Origin: Gerris lacustris
Taxonomy: Eukaryota > Arthropoda > Insecta > Hemiptera > Gerridae
DNA: 64,000 nucleotides
Direction of reading: 5' to 3'
NCBI GenBank assembly: GCA_951217055.1
Contig: OX578276.1
Span: forward strand, 157,121,223 to 157,185,222
The translations under genes and the position numbers were made by a program. Position 1 is the first letter of the stretch, and each line of letters starts with the position of its first letter. The notes beneath the pieces are model-generated. The model did no database searches. It had not been told where the DNA came from and saw nothing but the letters and a program-made list of their open reading frames with translations. This document shows, piece by piece, positions 31,657-42,722 of the stretch.

Positions 31657-34026
31657 CTAAGTTATGGTTGGAGAGTTTGAACTGTCTCTGGGTTCCCCGT
31701 AGGTAATGATCTTGTCCTTCTTCTCTTTGCTGGAAAGTATTGCAGGCCACATGAACAGCTGGTAGAGCCTCCGCTGGAACAGCTCCTTAGCTGATTGTAC
31801 CTCCTCACTATATTTCTGCTCTTTTTCAGTCCATTTATGCAGAATCCTCTCGTTGGTAGAGCAGAAAGCTAGAGACTGGAGAAAACCGTAGCAGGTAATA
31901 CTGTTTGGGGGCAGCAGGGGTACATTCTGTACGTTAGCACCGCTGGAGGTAGAAGCTCCACTTGAACTTGAAGGTTCCAAAGTGGAGGCGTCACAAATGT
32001 TGCTCTCCTGAAAGGCCGGAATTAGTTCTTTAACAGATTTTAAATGTTCATCCTGCTCCATGGTTTGATCAAACAAATTGTAGTCTAACCTGGCACCGAG
32101 CACTTTGGAAATGTCCACTACACACTGCTTCTCCGGCGCCGATGCCTTGCAATGGTCAAAGGGATGCCAGTATCCAGAACCCCTCCCGGCCAGGAATCTA
32201 TAAATCGCTTTATGCCTGTTAGGGATGTTAGGTCCGGAAACCACAAATAGCTCATTCGGTTCCTCCATAATATTACTTACTTCAGATAAAAAAGTTTTTT
32301 TCTTTTTCTGCGACATCGGTCCTTTCCTCAGCATTTTCAACAGGTTCCTCTTCCTCGTCCTAAGAGTCTGAGTGTAGCCTTTTCGCTTTCGGCGGTCCAT
32401 GAGTTTGATATCCAAGTTGGGATTGTCGGACAAGCGTTTCTTGAGTCGTTGATACCTGTGACGACATTGCGTCCGATCCCTCGTCCCCATCTCCTTGGCT
32501 ATCACAGACCACTTCTCACCATGTTGTTCGATTAAACTGATCAGTTTCGAATCTTCTTTGACGCACCAATCGCCGACATTAAGAGCGTTGTCTCTACCGA
32601 ACTTGACGATGGCCATCAGTCTGTCCCTGATCTGCTGGGAGGAACGTTGACCTCCTAGGGCTTTGGCCGTGTCTTTGTAGCCCATGCCGTGAGCCAGTGC
32701 GGTAATAAGAGCCCTGTCTTCTCTCTGTGAGAATTTACCTTTTTTTTGGCAGACCAAATTGTTTTGCCATCTATTATAAACCTGGATGTAGGATTTCTTC
32801 TCACAGTAGTACATGATTTTCTTCCACGAGATATAATCACCGTAAGTGCAGCTCGCCACGACATTTCTAATAAACTCGTCTTCCTCATGGGTCCACTTCT
32901 CTCCCATACGACGGGTTTTTCTCAGGCTGGCCTGATAGTAACTGAAAATTTGAAAAGGCGATCTATCGGTACCGAGTTCCTCCGCCACTTTTTCCCAGTG
33001 TTGCTCGTCGTATTTGTTTGCCAGTTCGATAATCCGGTTGTCTTCTGCATCGCTGTACTCTTCTTTAGAAAATTTTGTAGAAAGATAAAGGTTCCACAGT
33101 TTTAAGCACTCCGTCCCAGTCCTGCTCTCCTCAGGGGGAAGCAATAAGGCTATTTTCAACCAGTCAAATTTGTAGTCTGAAGGTTTGGCTTTTAAGGTTT
33201 CGGCCAACGAATGGGATTTGACAAAAGAACTATACTCTCTCCACCTGTATATAGCTTTGAAATCCGCCTTATTTTTAAATTCTTCGATCAGAGCTTTTTT
33301 CATAGCGTTCTCGAGATTTTCGATACTTTGAGGAGACCAGTGCCTGCTCGGCTCCACGGAGGAAATAGACACGGCGGTTTTTTTCTCCCACTCCAAGGTA
33401 TCCAGATTTTGAGGGCAGCGAAACTTGTATTTGTCTTTGAAATAAGGCGGATGGAACTGATTGCCGAAAAGGCCGATTTTATTAGTGAAGACGACGCCTC
33501 CTTTGAGATCTAAGTAGCCTGGGAACCCCCAAGTGACAGTCTTGTTTTCTTCTTCGGTCTCCTCGGAACTCAGGTCGTCTCTCTCCTCCAAGTCGTTGAT
33601 CATGTCCTCGAATTCTTGCTTCTTTCGCAGAAGAGCCCCTTTTAACATGAGAAGCCAATCCCTCATTCTGGAGTTAATCTCCATGGCCGACTCGAAGGAA
33701 TGCATAACCTCGGATAACTTAGAATGGGGTTTGAGGAGGATGTCATCTTTATATAATACGTCAGACTGTTCTTCAAAGTCCTCCGACTTGAATTCCTCCT
33801 CGTCGCTGGAGACCGGCTCTGTGATATCTTTGAACAGCTGTTTAGCTCCACGGATCTGCTCTCGAATCATCATCTCTTCGATATCATCAAACGGCTCGTC
33901 AGTCTGGTACGTTGTCGCGTAGTCCGAGTCTTCATCACTAGAGCAAAGCTCTCCATCAAATGCGTTATTTGAAAGCAGCTCTTTCAAGACATAATCATTT
34001 TGGGGAACATACTTGTCCTCGTCCAT
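31657..34026 (-). CDS. SNAPC4: snRNA-activating protein complex subunit 4 (SNAPC4/SNAP190-like)
   Basis: 789 residues in one open exon. SNAPC4 is the large Myb-type subunit of the complex that binds the proximal sequence element of snRNA promoters and recruits RNA polymerases II and III in the nucleus. Residues 1-160 are acidic (SSDEDSD, SSDEEEF, SSEETEEE) with a helical stretch at 104-148. A half repeat near 285-318 is followed by four Myb/SANT repeats at about 322-368, 375-422, 430-478 and 485-532, the last with GDWCVKEDSKLISLIEQHG and W-S-V-I-A-K-E-M-G. A basic stretch (RRKRKG, RKRNLLKMLRKG, KKKK) follows at 545-577, then a Ser-rich linker at 686-697. Length is near the short insect form and half that of the human one. 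On this strand TTTTTAATTTCAG lies 8-10 bases before the ATG, so a 5'-UTR intron is likely. A neighbouring gene is not visible. Confidence 0.93.
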   Translation of the reverse strand: MDEDKYVPQNDYVLKELLSNNAFDGELCSSDEDSDYATTYQTDEPFDDIEEMMIREQIRGAKQLFKDITEPVSSDEEEFKSEDFEEQSDVLYKDDILLKPHSKLSEVMHSFESAMEINSRMRDWLLMLKGALLRKKQEFEDMINDLEERDDLSSEETEEENKTVTWGFPGYLDLKGGVVFTNKIGLFGNQFHPPYFKDKYKFRCPQNLDTLEWEKKTAVSISSVEPSRHWSPQSIENLENAMKKALIEEFKNKADFKAIYRWREYSSFVKSHSLAETLKAKPSDYKFDWLKIALLLPPEESRTGTECLKLWNLYLSTKFSKEEYSDAEDNRIIELANKYDEQHWEKVAEELGTDRSPFQIFSYYQASLRKTRRMGEKWTHEEDEFIRNVVASCTYGDYISWKKIMYYCEKKSYIQVYNRWQNNLVCQKKGKFSQREDRALITALAHGMGYKDTAKALGGQRSSQQIRDRLMAIVKFGRDNALNVGDWCVKEDSKLISLIEQHGEKWSVIAKEMGTRDRTQCRHRYQRLKKRLSDNPNLDIKLMDRRKRKGYTQTLRTRKRNLLKMLRKGPMSQKKKKTFLSEVSNIMEEPNELFVVSGPNIPNRHKAIYRFLAGRGSGYWHPFDHCKASAPEKQCVVDISKVLGARLDYNLFDQTMEQDEHLKSVKELIPAFQESNICDASTLEPSSSSGASTSSGANVQNVPLLPPNSITCYGFLQSLAFCSTNERILHKWTEKEQKYSEEVQSAKELFQRRLYQLFMWPAILSSKEKKDKIITYGEPRDSSNSPTIT

Positions 34027-34045
34027 TTTGTTATCTGAAATTAAA
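34027..34045 (-). promoter_or_regulatory. Likely 3' splice site in the 5' UTR of SNAPC4
   Basis: Read on the minus strand, a run of ten T's, AATTTCAG, then ATAACAAAATGG. The polypyrimidine tract plus CAG just before the start codon is a typical acceptor and supports 34026 as the start. The donor exon was not located. Confidence 0.6.
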
Positions 34046-35397
34046 AAAAAAAGTGTGTAAATGGTAAAAGTGCTAAATAAGTATTTATTGTAATGTAAAT
34101 GAATAATTTAAACAATGGAAGTCAAAATTAGGATATAAATGGATTGAATTGACAATGTTAAGGAATGTAGACTTAAAATTTCTTGTATATATTAGACAAG
34201 ACAATGAATTTTGACCAACAATCTCTGTGTTAGATATGGAGGTCACCTGGTGTCTATGGAGGTCATCATAAGGAATAATAATATTGTTTTTCCACATAAG
34301 TACAAACTGTTTATACGCCAAAGCAGCTTTCACGGAAGCAACAAATGTTGGTAGAAATGTCGTTGGACGTTGGACAATCATGCCAAAAATTTAAGATAAA
34401 AGAAAAGGAACACCTACAGTGTTCTAATAGTAGATTTAATCATCTACTATTAGAACCTGCTTGAATATAATCACGTATTATGCTCAACATAAAATCAAAA
34501 TTGGTTTCCTTCATTTCTCACAGAAAGGCCGTTAACAGGATTCACAAGAAAACTTGGAGATGCTAAGGGGCAAGAGAAAACAACGTTAATGAGAGAGGAG
34601 AGTCGTATTCCCTGATAAGTGCCCTGGCTTATTACTTGGAGTTATTACTTACTGGCTTATACTTAAAGCAATCTCCACATTAAAGTAGACTCACATTTTA
34701 GTTATTGCCTACAAGTTATTTGAGAGCTACCTAAGTAAGAGGCCTCAGTATGTCTGTCATGGAGATGGAGAATCAGACATTGAAATAACTAATAATAAGA
34801 AATTCTTCAAAAGAAAGCACTAAAGATCATAGCGGGAGCTGAAAAGCACAAATTTCAACAAAACAAGCAGAAGTTTGTTCAAAAAAATATAATATATTGA
34901 CGGTGGTGAATTTATTTATATATAACTCGCTACTGCATATAAAAGTAGTCATTTATTTAGTGGCAATAGTAGTTGCCATTCATACAATAACAAAACAAAA
35001 GACAAGCTTATGATTCCAAACCGTAGACTAACCAAATCTGAGGCTTGTCATTTTATAATAGGAATGATTGTATAACCTACTTAGCAACAGAATAAAAGAT
35101 TTAGACTTTGTTGATTTTTTTAAAAAAAGAGAGTTGATGTTAAGCAATGTGTACTATAAATTAGAGGAATTTTTATCAAGAAATGTGTTAGTGTACATAG
35201 TGCTTGTGTGCATAAATTGATTTGATGAAATACCTGTGACTTGTCCTAAATGTTACAAAGTTGGAAAGTTTGTTATTATTCTTTTAGATCAGTATTGACG
35301 CTCCCTAATGGAGACAGAATTTGAATTTGTTTTAATAAAAAATTAACCATGATTCTGCACAACACTAAATGAAATAATGTAAGTATTTTGACTAAAA
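34046..35397. other. Spacer upstream of SNAPC4
   Basis: No convincing coding sequence; the open frame at 34085-34381 (minus) is motif-free. It should contain the SNAPC4 first exon and promoter, which I cannot place. Around 34800-35130 there are faint translations (plus: ITLK...KALKIIAGAEK, later LIPNRRLTKSEA, and a NNLLSNRIKDLDFVDFFKK-like end) that look like the decayed C-terminus of a LINE. Confidence 0.45.
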
Positions 35398-36392
35398 ATT
35401 GTCATTGTTTTTTTTTTTTAACAAATTCTTTATTGGCATAAGTAACAAAAAAAATATTTGTGTTTACCGGAGCCATAATGTTATTTTGAGAGGGGTTATT
35501 TTGTGCCTTTTTATCATTTTGATATTTTGTAAGGGATTGGAGCTTTTTAATCAAATTTGGAAAAGGGTATAATGGACAATTTTGGAGTATATTTATATTT
35601 TTCTATTTTTCTAAACGGAAGTTTTTGATTGGATTTTTGTTAGGGTTGTTTGCAGGTATTTAAACGGGTATCATAGGCAGTCTGTGGACTGACTTAAGAG
35701 TGGACCAACCTGGCATTTGCCTAGTAAATTGAGGGAAACCACAGAAAACCTCAATTAGGTTGGGTGGACCCGAGTCCTTCCAAAATTCTTCCTATGTTTT
35801 CCCTAAGTAATTTTTATTTATTTTTAAATTTTATTTTGTTTGTGGGTTTCTGTTGGTAAGTGGACTCACTCATTTATTTCTTTTACGAATTTTAGTGTAA
35901 GTTTAATATTTTTTAAATTTGATAATAGGATGGTCTTGATTTTTTCATTTTTGTCTTGAATTTATTGTATTTTAAGTTCTTGGTATAATTTATTTCTTTC
36001 TGATTTATATTTTGCACATTCCAATAGGATGTGAGCTTCATTTTCTTCTTTTTCAGGACAAGTATAACATATTGGTGAATCACTTAGTCCTATTATATAG
36101 TTGTACTGAATGCATCGTGCATGGTCACTTTTTAATCTATTAATTTTGATTATATCTGTACGTGGTAGTTTTGTTTCCCAAACCATGGTATAAGTGGAAT
36201 TTTTTTGACTATTAATTTGAAATTTTTTGCTTTTTCTGGTTGTTCTTGTAGTTTTATATTAAATTTTTCAAACATATTCTTTTTGGATAGTGTTATGAGG
36301 TCTCTTGTTGGTATTTTTTTTTTCAGATTGTTGTGTAGGGGTTTTGGCAAGTTTGTCTGCTTCCTCGTTTCCTTCAATTTATTGTCATTGTT
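35398..36392 (-). mobile_element. 5'-truncated RNase H-bearing LINE with 12-bp target duplication
   Basis: Target duplication ATTGTCATTGTT is present at 35398-35409 and 36381-36392. Next to the left copy a T-rich run (35408-35419) is the poly(A) tail of a minus-strand element. The element body starts at 36380, just where the RNase H coding begins, as expected for incomplete reverse transcription. Confidence 0.9.
35962..36380 (-). pseudogene. End of LINE ORF2: RNase H tail and C-terminal zinc motif
   Basis: Minus-strand translation starts IEGNEEADKLAK, the last catalytic region of RNase H in LINEs. After a frame change it continues LPRTDIIKINRLKSDHAR...CYTCPEKEENEAHILLECAKY, the C-x2-C-x7-8-H-x4-C zinc motif that closes ORF2 of I/Jockey-like elements. 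At least one frameshift near 36180. The 3' UTR follows to 35420. Confidence 0.8.
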
Positions 36393-36464
36393 AATTTTTT
36401 TTAAAAAATCATCAACTATTATGATTCTATGTTATTTATATAGTCTTTATACTTTGTTATTCTG

Positions 36465-36640
36465 ACAGCATGGGAAAAAAAAGGGAGGGGAGCCAATGAG
36501 AGCTTGAGATTTTGGCGGGTAGTAGGTCAGGTAAACAAAAATATCACTGGATAACCTTAAGGTAACCTCCTAATGGTTTTATTTTTTCCCTCACATAGGT
36601 TGGCCAATCTGAGCAGTCAGATTTACAAAGTATAATGGCA
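36465..36640. repeat. Small relative of the 11975-12460 foldback
   Basis: It shares GGAGCCAATGAGAGCTTGAG and TTTTGGCGGG at the left and CCCTCACATAGGTTGGCCAA at the right with the foldback at 12 kb. The ends are CTGACAGC and GCAGTCAG, a short inverted repeat. The interior is shorter than in the 12-kb copy. Confidence 0.65.
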
Positions 36641-36659
36641 TGATTATAGTAGTAGTATG

Positions 36660-39271
36660 GATATCAGCTGGCAAATGTTATTTGTAGAGATGCACAAGTT
36701 AGTGATCCAGGTGGATACGGAGGTGTAATTATTTTCATAAGAAATGGGTTGGCTCTTAAAAAAAGAGAGGACTTATACTCCATGGCATGTAAATCAGTCT
36801 TTGAAGTATGTGCGGTTGAACTGCTAGATTTCAACTCTATTATATCCTCTATCTACAGAACTCCAAATTCCTCAATTGAAGATTTCTTGTTTTATTTGGA
36901 ATCTTATTTGGATAAAATTACATCTGATGCGTCCAAACAAGTCATAATTGGGGGGGGGGGGGGACTTTAACTTAGATTTCCTCAATGACAAAGAGAGTGA
37001 TATTTGTGAACACCTTATACAAAGCTATGGACTAGAAACGTCAGTCAGAGAGGCTACTAGACCTTCCAGTAAAATGTGCCTTGATAATGTAATATCTAAT
37101 GAGTATATTCACAGTCAAGTCCATCCAACTTGGTTTTCTGATCACTCAAGCATCTTAAGTGACGTCACTCTACAGCATAGACTCAGGTCATCTCCATCTA
37201 TAAGAAGAGCAAGGTCGAGGCAGTTGGGCCCAGATAACCTTACTCAACTTAAACACAGACTAAGCAAAGTAAATTGGGACCAATATGGTTTTGATAGCGC
37301 ATCATCACTTTTTGACAACTTCTGGAGTAAATTTTTATACTTTTTGGACATATCATGTCCATATGTTGTTAATAATAATAAGAAACATCAGTCTAGCAAA
37401 ATTGATGATGTTATAACTAAAAGGATGCGTGAAGAACTGATCACACTATCAGACATCACAAAGAAACTAGACTCAGATCTACTTAGAACAAGACTTAAAT
37501 ACAAAAGGAAAGAATTTCGCACCCATTTAAGGTCAACTAAATCAAAAATGCTCTTTGATAAAATTGAGCGAAGTGACAATAAACAAAAAACACTATGGGG
37601 TATAGTCAAAAAAGAAACTGGCAAAAATAAGATCTCAAAATGGCCTGAGATGTTTACAGCTGATGATTTTAATAGTTATTTCAGTTCCATAGCAGGCAAT
37701 CTCAAAAAAGAGATGCCCTCTGTCAACCTTAATCCACTAAACCATATGAAGTCTGGGAGTCTGTCCAGTAAGTTTTCGTTCAGAAAAGTATCTATCGAAG
37801 AAGTAAAGAAAGCTATTCTGTCACTTGGCAATTCTAAGTCAAGAGATTATTATGGTATTAACCACAGTACAGTTAAAGCAGCTTGTGACGAGATCTTGAT
37901 ACCATTAACAGCCGTCTATAATAGCTGCATCGAAAAAGGAGAATTCCCTGAGCCTACGAAACTCTCTGTTGTTATACCCATGTTTAAAAAAGGGGTAGAG
38001 ACAATATTGGGAATTATAGACCAATATCATTGATTCCTGTGATCGGTAATATATTCGAAGAGCTACTAAAAACTCAGCTCAAGAATTACTTTGAAGTTAA
38101 CCAGTTGTTTACCATGAATCAGTTCGGCTTTAGATCCGGGAAAAACACGTGTAGTCTTTTATCGGAGCTGGTATGTATAATATATGAGGCTTTTGAAGAG
38201 GCCGAACACTGTACTGCCACTCTATGTGATTTGACAAAAGCTTTTGACTGTGTATACCATAGCCAAATTAGCTCTTTACGGTCTAGATGAAATAGCTTGT
38301 GCTTTGAAAGAGTCATATCTTGAAAATCGTTACCAAGTAGTTAGAGGGCCGCATGGTGACTCAACGTTTTGTAAAATGAACCATGGAGTTACAAGGATCC
38401 AAACTTGGTCCCTTGTTATTCCTTATATATATATATATATATCAATGACTTACCATCCTTTGTAGAGCAGCTGATGGGAATTATTGTGACAATTTTCCTA
38501 TTTGCCGATGATGTTACTGCAGTTGTAAAGTCAGACTCAATGGAGAAAGCTAGAGAACTTTTGCTTAAAGCTATGGAATATATATATCACAGTGGCTTGC
38601 TGCAAATTATTTGACTGCAAACGAGGGAAAATATCAAGAGTTAACTTTTTCGCTGAGACCCAAAGTTAAAGTTAAAACAGCACAACTGCTTGGTGTTCAG
38701 ATCGACAGCAAGCTTTCACGGTCTTCTCAAGTATCGAACCTATGCAAGAAAATAGCTAAACAGCTGTATACATTGAAGATCCTCAGGAACCACCTTACAA
38801 GAGAGCAACTGGTTCATATCTACCATGCTGCGATTCACTCCATTCTCTGCTAAGGGATAGAAATCTGGGGAAGCTCTAAGGACATTGATCGAGTGTTGAT
38901 CCTACAAAAACGAGCAGTTCGCCTCATCTGTCGAAGCCATCCACGTACACATTGTAAACCCATATTTAGAGAATTGAAGATCCTTACGGTGGTTGGGCAA
39001 TTCATATATAAATAATATAAAAGAAAAAGACCTGCCTACAAACAGTGTTGTGCACAGTCATGAAACAAGACAGTCGGGCAAATGTCGTATTCCGTTCAGA
39101 CGAATTGAGAAAACCAAGAATGATGCCAGTGTGCTTGGAATAAGACTCTTGAATGCCCTGCCTGATAAAATGAGATCTCTCAGACAAAAAAGCTTTGTTA
39201 AAGAATTGAAATTATTATTAATCGATATTTCGCCCTACGATGTGAAAGATTTTTTTATGCTAGTCTCTTAA
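36660..39271 (+). pseudogene. Decayed non-LTR retrotransposon ORF2 (Jockey/CR1-like)
   Basis: The endonuclease end includes GGYGGVIIFIRNGLAL, then VIIGG and, in a shifted frame, DFNLDF and TWFSDHSSI (the SDH catalytic motif). The reverse transcriptase reads IEEVKKAILSLGNSKSRDYYG, VVIPMFKKG, then NYRPIS-like and GFRSGKNT, DLTKAFDCV, and FADDVTAV (catalytic FADD), with thumb LLGVQIDSKL and C-terminal VLGIRLLNALPDKMRSL. At least six frame breaks, including a G14 run at 36950-36963. (AAT)n follows at 39340. Without the 5' part it is inactive. Confidence 0.85.
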
Positions 39272-39289
39272 TTGGAACTTTTTAATTTG

Positions 39290-39690
39290 ACAATGGAACA
39301 CAAGTCGAAGTATTAGTGTATTTCTTTGTAACTCCTGCTAGTAATAATAATAAAAAATAATAAATAATAGTTTTACATAATATATTAGACATCATGTGAA
39401 CTGATTAAATGATTTTATGAATTTAGAAATAAAGACTGAGGGTAACCTTAATCCAAACGTCTAAAGGAAAAATGGAGTAATTCGTTGTTCTTTTTACACC
39501 TTACCATCCATCCACCATAGTAACAAATAAACTTAAAAACGTGTTTCAAATATTACTTCAAATCAAAGTGGTCACCTAACATGGGTTAACCTCAAGGAAT
39601 GAGAGTTGTGTTTAAGTGGCTAGGAAGAGGTACCTTAGAAAAGTCGAAGGCAAAACTAAGAGAGGGGTCGAGTTAGAAACTCCACGATCC
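39290..39690. other. Spacer after the LINE, with an AAT-rich tail
   Basis: A (TAATAA)n stretch at about 39340-39370 is the likely LINE 3' tail. The rest holds no recognised feature. Confidence 0.5.
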
Positions 39691-39699
39691 GAGCCTCTA

Positions 39700-39830
39700 A
39701 TAACATCTAGCCTCTCTCAACTGGGATAAGACGTGCTCAACTGATGTGGTTTGACCACACTCAACGGATGAAAGAAGAGAGGTGGAAGCCCGTTATAAGG
39801 GAACTTGGATTATATCATCTTCACCTCATT
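39700..39830 (+). pseudogene. Fragment of a LINE C-terminus
   Basis: One frame reads GIRRAQLMWFDHTQRMKEER, the common R-R-x-Q-L-x-W-F-G-H-x-x-R-M ending of RTE and related LINE reverse transcriptases, followed by W-K-P. No further domain is attached. Confidence 0.6.
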
Positions 39831-40088
39831 GCCTGACATACATTATAGTTCAGAGCTGAGTCACGCTAAAGATGGAATGGCCTGAATTATGTAATTTAAT
39901 AAAGACTGATACACCTGTCTATTTATCGTTTTATATAATTAATGTATCGTTAAGGTTTTCAACACCAAGGAATGGGAGAAACTTTGGTAGAATAAAAAGC
40001 TTAAACCAAACTAGCAGGTACTATGCTGTAGTGTCTCATTCCACTACATATATTTATTTAAAGAAATTTAGAAATTTTATGAAAAGAT

Positions 40089-40668
40089 AGTCCCCAGGCC
40101 ACCATATGAAGTGAGTCGCTGATTGATAAAGTTTTCTTACCTTATGGAATCGCTTATTTATGCCTTGTCCACCGATGAATTGGGTATATGGCAACTCGGC
40201 GCTGGGCCATTTCTTTTTTAATGACATGCCAAACATGCCCTTCTGCGGGAACATTGAAAAGAGATAGATAAAGTTTTGATTTTCACAGGATCGTTTAATT
40301 AAATTATTTAGAAAATAATGGTACAGGTGGCCACCGATACAAGTGGGCCGTTTACTTTTCAACGTCCCCGCAGAGGGACATGTTTGGGGCGGTGGACACC
40401 CCAAACGGCCCACTCTTATCGGTGACCACGTGTACCACTGTTTTTTAAATAATTTAATTAAACGATCCTGTGAAAATCAAAACTTTATCTATCTCTTTTC
40501 AATGTTCCCGCAGAGGGGCTTGTTTGGCATGTCAATAAAAAAGAAATGGCCCAGCGCCCAGTTGCCATATACCCAATTCATCGATGGACAAGGCATAAAT
40601 AAGAGATTCCATAAGGTAAGAAAACTTTATCAATCAGCGACTCACTTCTTATGGTGGCCTGTGGACTA
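40089..40668. repeat. 580-bp foldback giving mirrored open frames
   Basis: Arms 40089-40357 and 40406-40668 are about 90% identical in reverse complement around a 48-bp centre. The outer ends are AGTCCCCAGGCCACCATA and its inverse. Each arm leaves an open frame (minus 40054-40413, plus 40343-40669) with the shared stretch LNNLIKRSCENQNFIYLFSM, so the two predicted proteins look alike only because the DNA is palindromic. A shared CCCGCAGAGGG box occurs in the arms and the centre. It matches no protein family I know. Confidence 0.85.
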
Positions 40669-40846
40669 ATATACATCATGGTGAAAAGTACTATAGATCT
40701 GCAGAGAAATCTGTACACAGGGGCTGAAAACCAAATCTGTGACCCATCAGAGAGCTATCTCAAAAAAGGTACACACCATATGAGAACCCGAGGAGTTGAG
40801 AATGGAAATGTAAACAGAGACTTAAAAACCAGCATGTAACAAACAG

Positions 40847-41309
40847 GAGGGCGATTCTGTAACTTTTTTTTATATATATCCACTGTGACAATATATATAT
40901 CAAACATCTCTAATATATCAAAGTGTTGTTATATAATATAGTGAATCTGTAAAGTGATGCCAGCGCTTGTATGTGGCCGAATACCAAACTAGGAATTGAC
41001 AGCGTCCTTTTTAGTGGCTATTTTGTAGTTATTTCTGTCAGAAAACAGAAAATGTGAATGAAAACAACAATAATGGCGTCAGTTTGTTTTTGTTTTTAGC
41101 ATTTCATATATAACAACGTAACCAGACGAATTATATCAACAACAATTTTGAGTGGATATATATCAAACCTTACATGTCAATTTCTCCTTATATAACAAGA
41201 GACAAAGTTATAGATTCACGTTGACAGGTTGCACAGTGCATCTTCATAACAACAGTTTGATATTATAACAACATGAAAAGGGAGGTTTCAAAGTTACAGA
41301 ATCGACCTC
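40847..41309. mobile_element. 463-bp MITE derived from the Harbinger family
   Basis: Termini GAGGGCGATTCTGTAACTTT and, inverted, GAGGTCGATTCTGTAACTTT. CAG flanks both sides, a possible 3-bp target duplication. The left 130 bp match the left end of the element at 10696 and the right 250 bp match, inverted, 48170-48375 of the other half. It is therefore an internal-deletion product of a full Harbinger element. Confidence 0.8.
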
Positions 41310-41768
41310 CAGGGAAACTATTCACTGCTTTATCCTTACAGTTCTAATGATCCTCACTTATCATCTATTTGTAAGGATGGCTCAACTAACAAATATTTTC
41401 AAGGTCTGATTAGGGAATTATTTGTAATTTCCTGCAATTTTTTACTCATCACAAAAACTTATAAAAAAATTAAATTGACAGACCCAAATTAAATCAAAAC
41501 CTCAACAGGCTGTTGTGCCACACATTTGTATTATTTTAATTAAAAATATTAACTATGCCTTTACTTCTTCTAGACAAGTATCTGAAACCTGAGCTTGATT
41601 TTGTTCTGTAAACCCTAAAGTGAAATAAATAGGAATGAAGAATCGGTACTTTTTTACTAAAGCACCCCTCCCCCCTATATCCCGTTGTCTTGATAGTTAT
41701 TCACACAAAGGAACATTTACAGAATAGTAAATATTCCTTAGTATGAATTAATATTAAGAAAAAGAGAT
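41310..41768. other. Spacer, nothing recognised
   Basis: AT-rich, with short stretches ('acacaaaggaacattta') that recur near 12960 and 42770 as parts of a low-copy repeat. No gene. Confidence 0.5.
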
Positions 41769-42138
41769 ATTTAATAAACAGCTTGGTTTTCCAGTGAAAT
41801 CCGCGTCACCAAGGGGTTGAAGTCCTTAGTTTCGCTTCCACTACTGGAAGCATCTTCAGGGGTGTGGTGCATCGTGATGTTTACTCGAAGCAACAACAAG
41901 ACATACTGACGACTGGAGTGAAGGAAAACGTATTTATACTAGCTTTCTGGAACGTAGATTATACCTGGATTCCCCAGGGACTCTAGTATAAATACGCCGT
42001 CCTTGTATCCCTTGTTGTTGCTTTAAGTAAACATCATGATGCACCACACCCCTAAAGATGCTTCCAGTAGTGATAGTGAAACCAAGGACTTGAACCCCAT
42101 CATGTCGCAGGTTTCATCGGAAAACCAACCTGTTTATT
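41769..42138. repeat. 370-bp foldback with hammerhead-like motif
   Basis: Inverted arms of about 140 bp: AATAAACAGCTTGGTTTTCC at the left pairs with GGAAAACCAACCTGTTTATT at the right, and 'tgcaccacacccct(g/a)aagatgcttcc' is present on both strands. The centre is 41900-42000. Confidence 0.8.
41829..41859 (-). ncRNA. Hammerhead-like core motif
   Basis: On the minus strand: CTGAAGA (41859-41853), T, then GCTTCC / GGAAGC as a perfect 6-bp stem, then GAAAC (41833-41829). It has the clearest stem II of the set. The partner arm at about 42053-42090 has CTAAAGA and a broken stem. The extra T is again present, and cleavage is untested. Confidence 0.4.
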
Positions 42139-42158
42139 AAGCCTATGCACCAAGTTAA

Positions 42159-42722
42159 CCCTCTGCCCGGAACATGATTTGCACCCCAAGTTTCAGAACA
42201 TCGGTATGTTTTACCGACACCATATTTTATCCATATTTTTAGGTTATTATTTCATTAGACATTCAGTATATGACACATAGCTAGTAGAAAACATAATTAA
42301 AGACCTTTATACATATTGATTTATAACAATAATTGAAATGGTGGTAAAAATTACTACCATGAGTATTGGTACATCAGTAAAAATTATGGGTTTTGTGATA
42401 GAACATCGGTAAAAATTACGGGTTTTGTAATAGAACAACAGTAAAAATTATAGGTTTAGTGATAGAACATCGGTAAATCTTACGGACAGGAAAAAATCTA
42501 ACCAAATGTGGAATAGCGATAGATCTTACCGACAGACTTCTACAATATCGATGATTATCACCAGAAAAAAAACAGGTAGCGGAGCGGCAACCGTCTCTCC
42601 TTTGTGGTAAGATGTCCACTGAGACTATCTTCAGGCCACAATCATCTACGTTCACTTTAAGTGCTACCGACCAATATTTAGTAAACTAAAGCGGTTATAA
42701 TCGGGATGTTTTGGGCAGAGGG
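42159..42722. mobile_element. 564-bp piggyBac-like MITE
   Basis: Ends CCCTCTGCCC and GGGCAGAGGG, flanked by TTAA (42155-42158, 42723-42726). The interior has about three 38-39 bp tandem copies of a GAACATCGGTAAAAATTACG unit (42370-42485) and ACCGAC/GTCGGT pairs. No transposase. Confidence 0.9.

Noticed and set aside
32655..33922. Open frames overlapping SNAPC4 on both strands (for example 32746-33105, 33211-33513, 33533-33922)
   Set aside because: They lie antisense or out of frame within the SNAPC4 coding exon and have no domains; they are shadows of its codon use.
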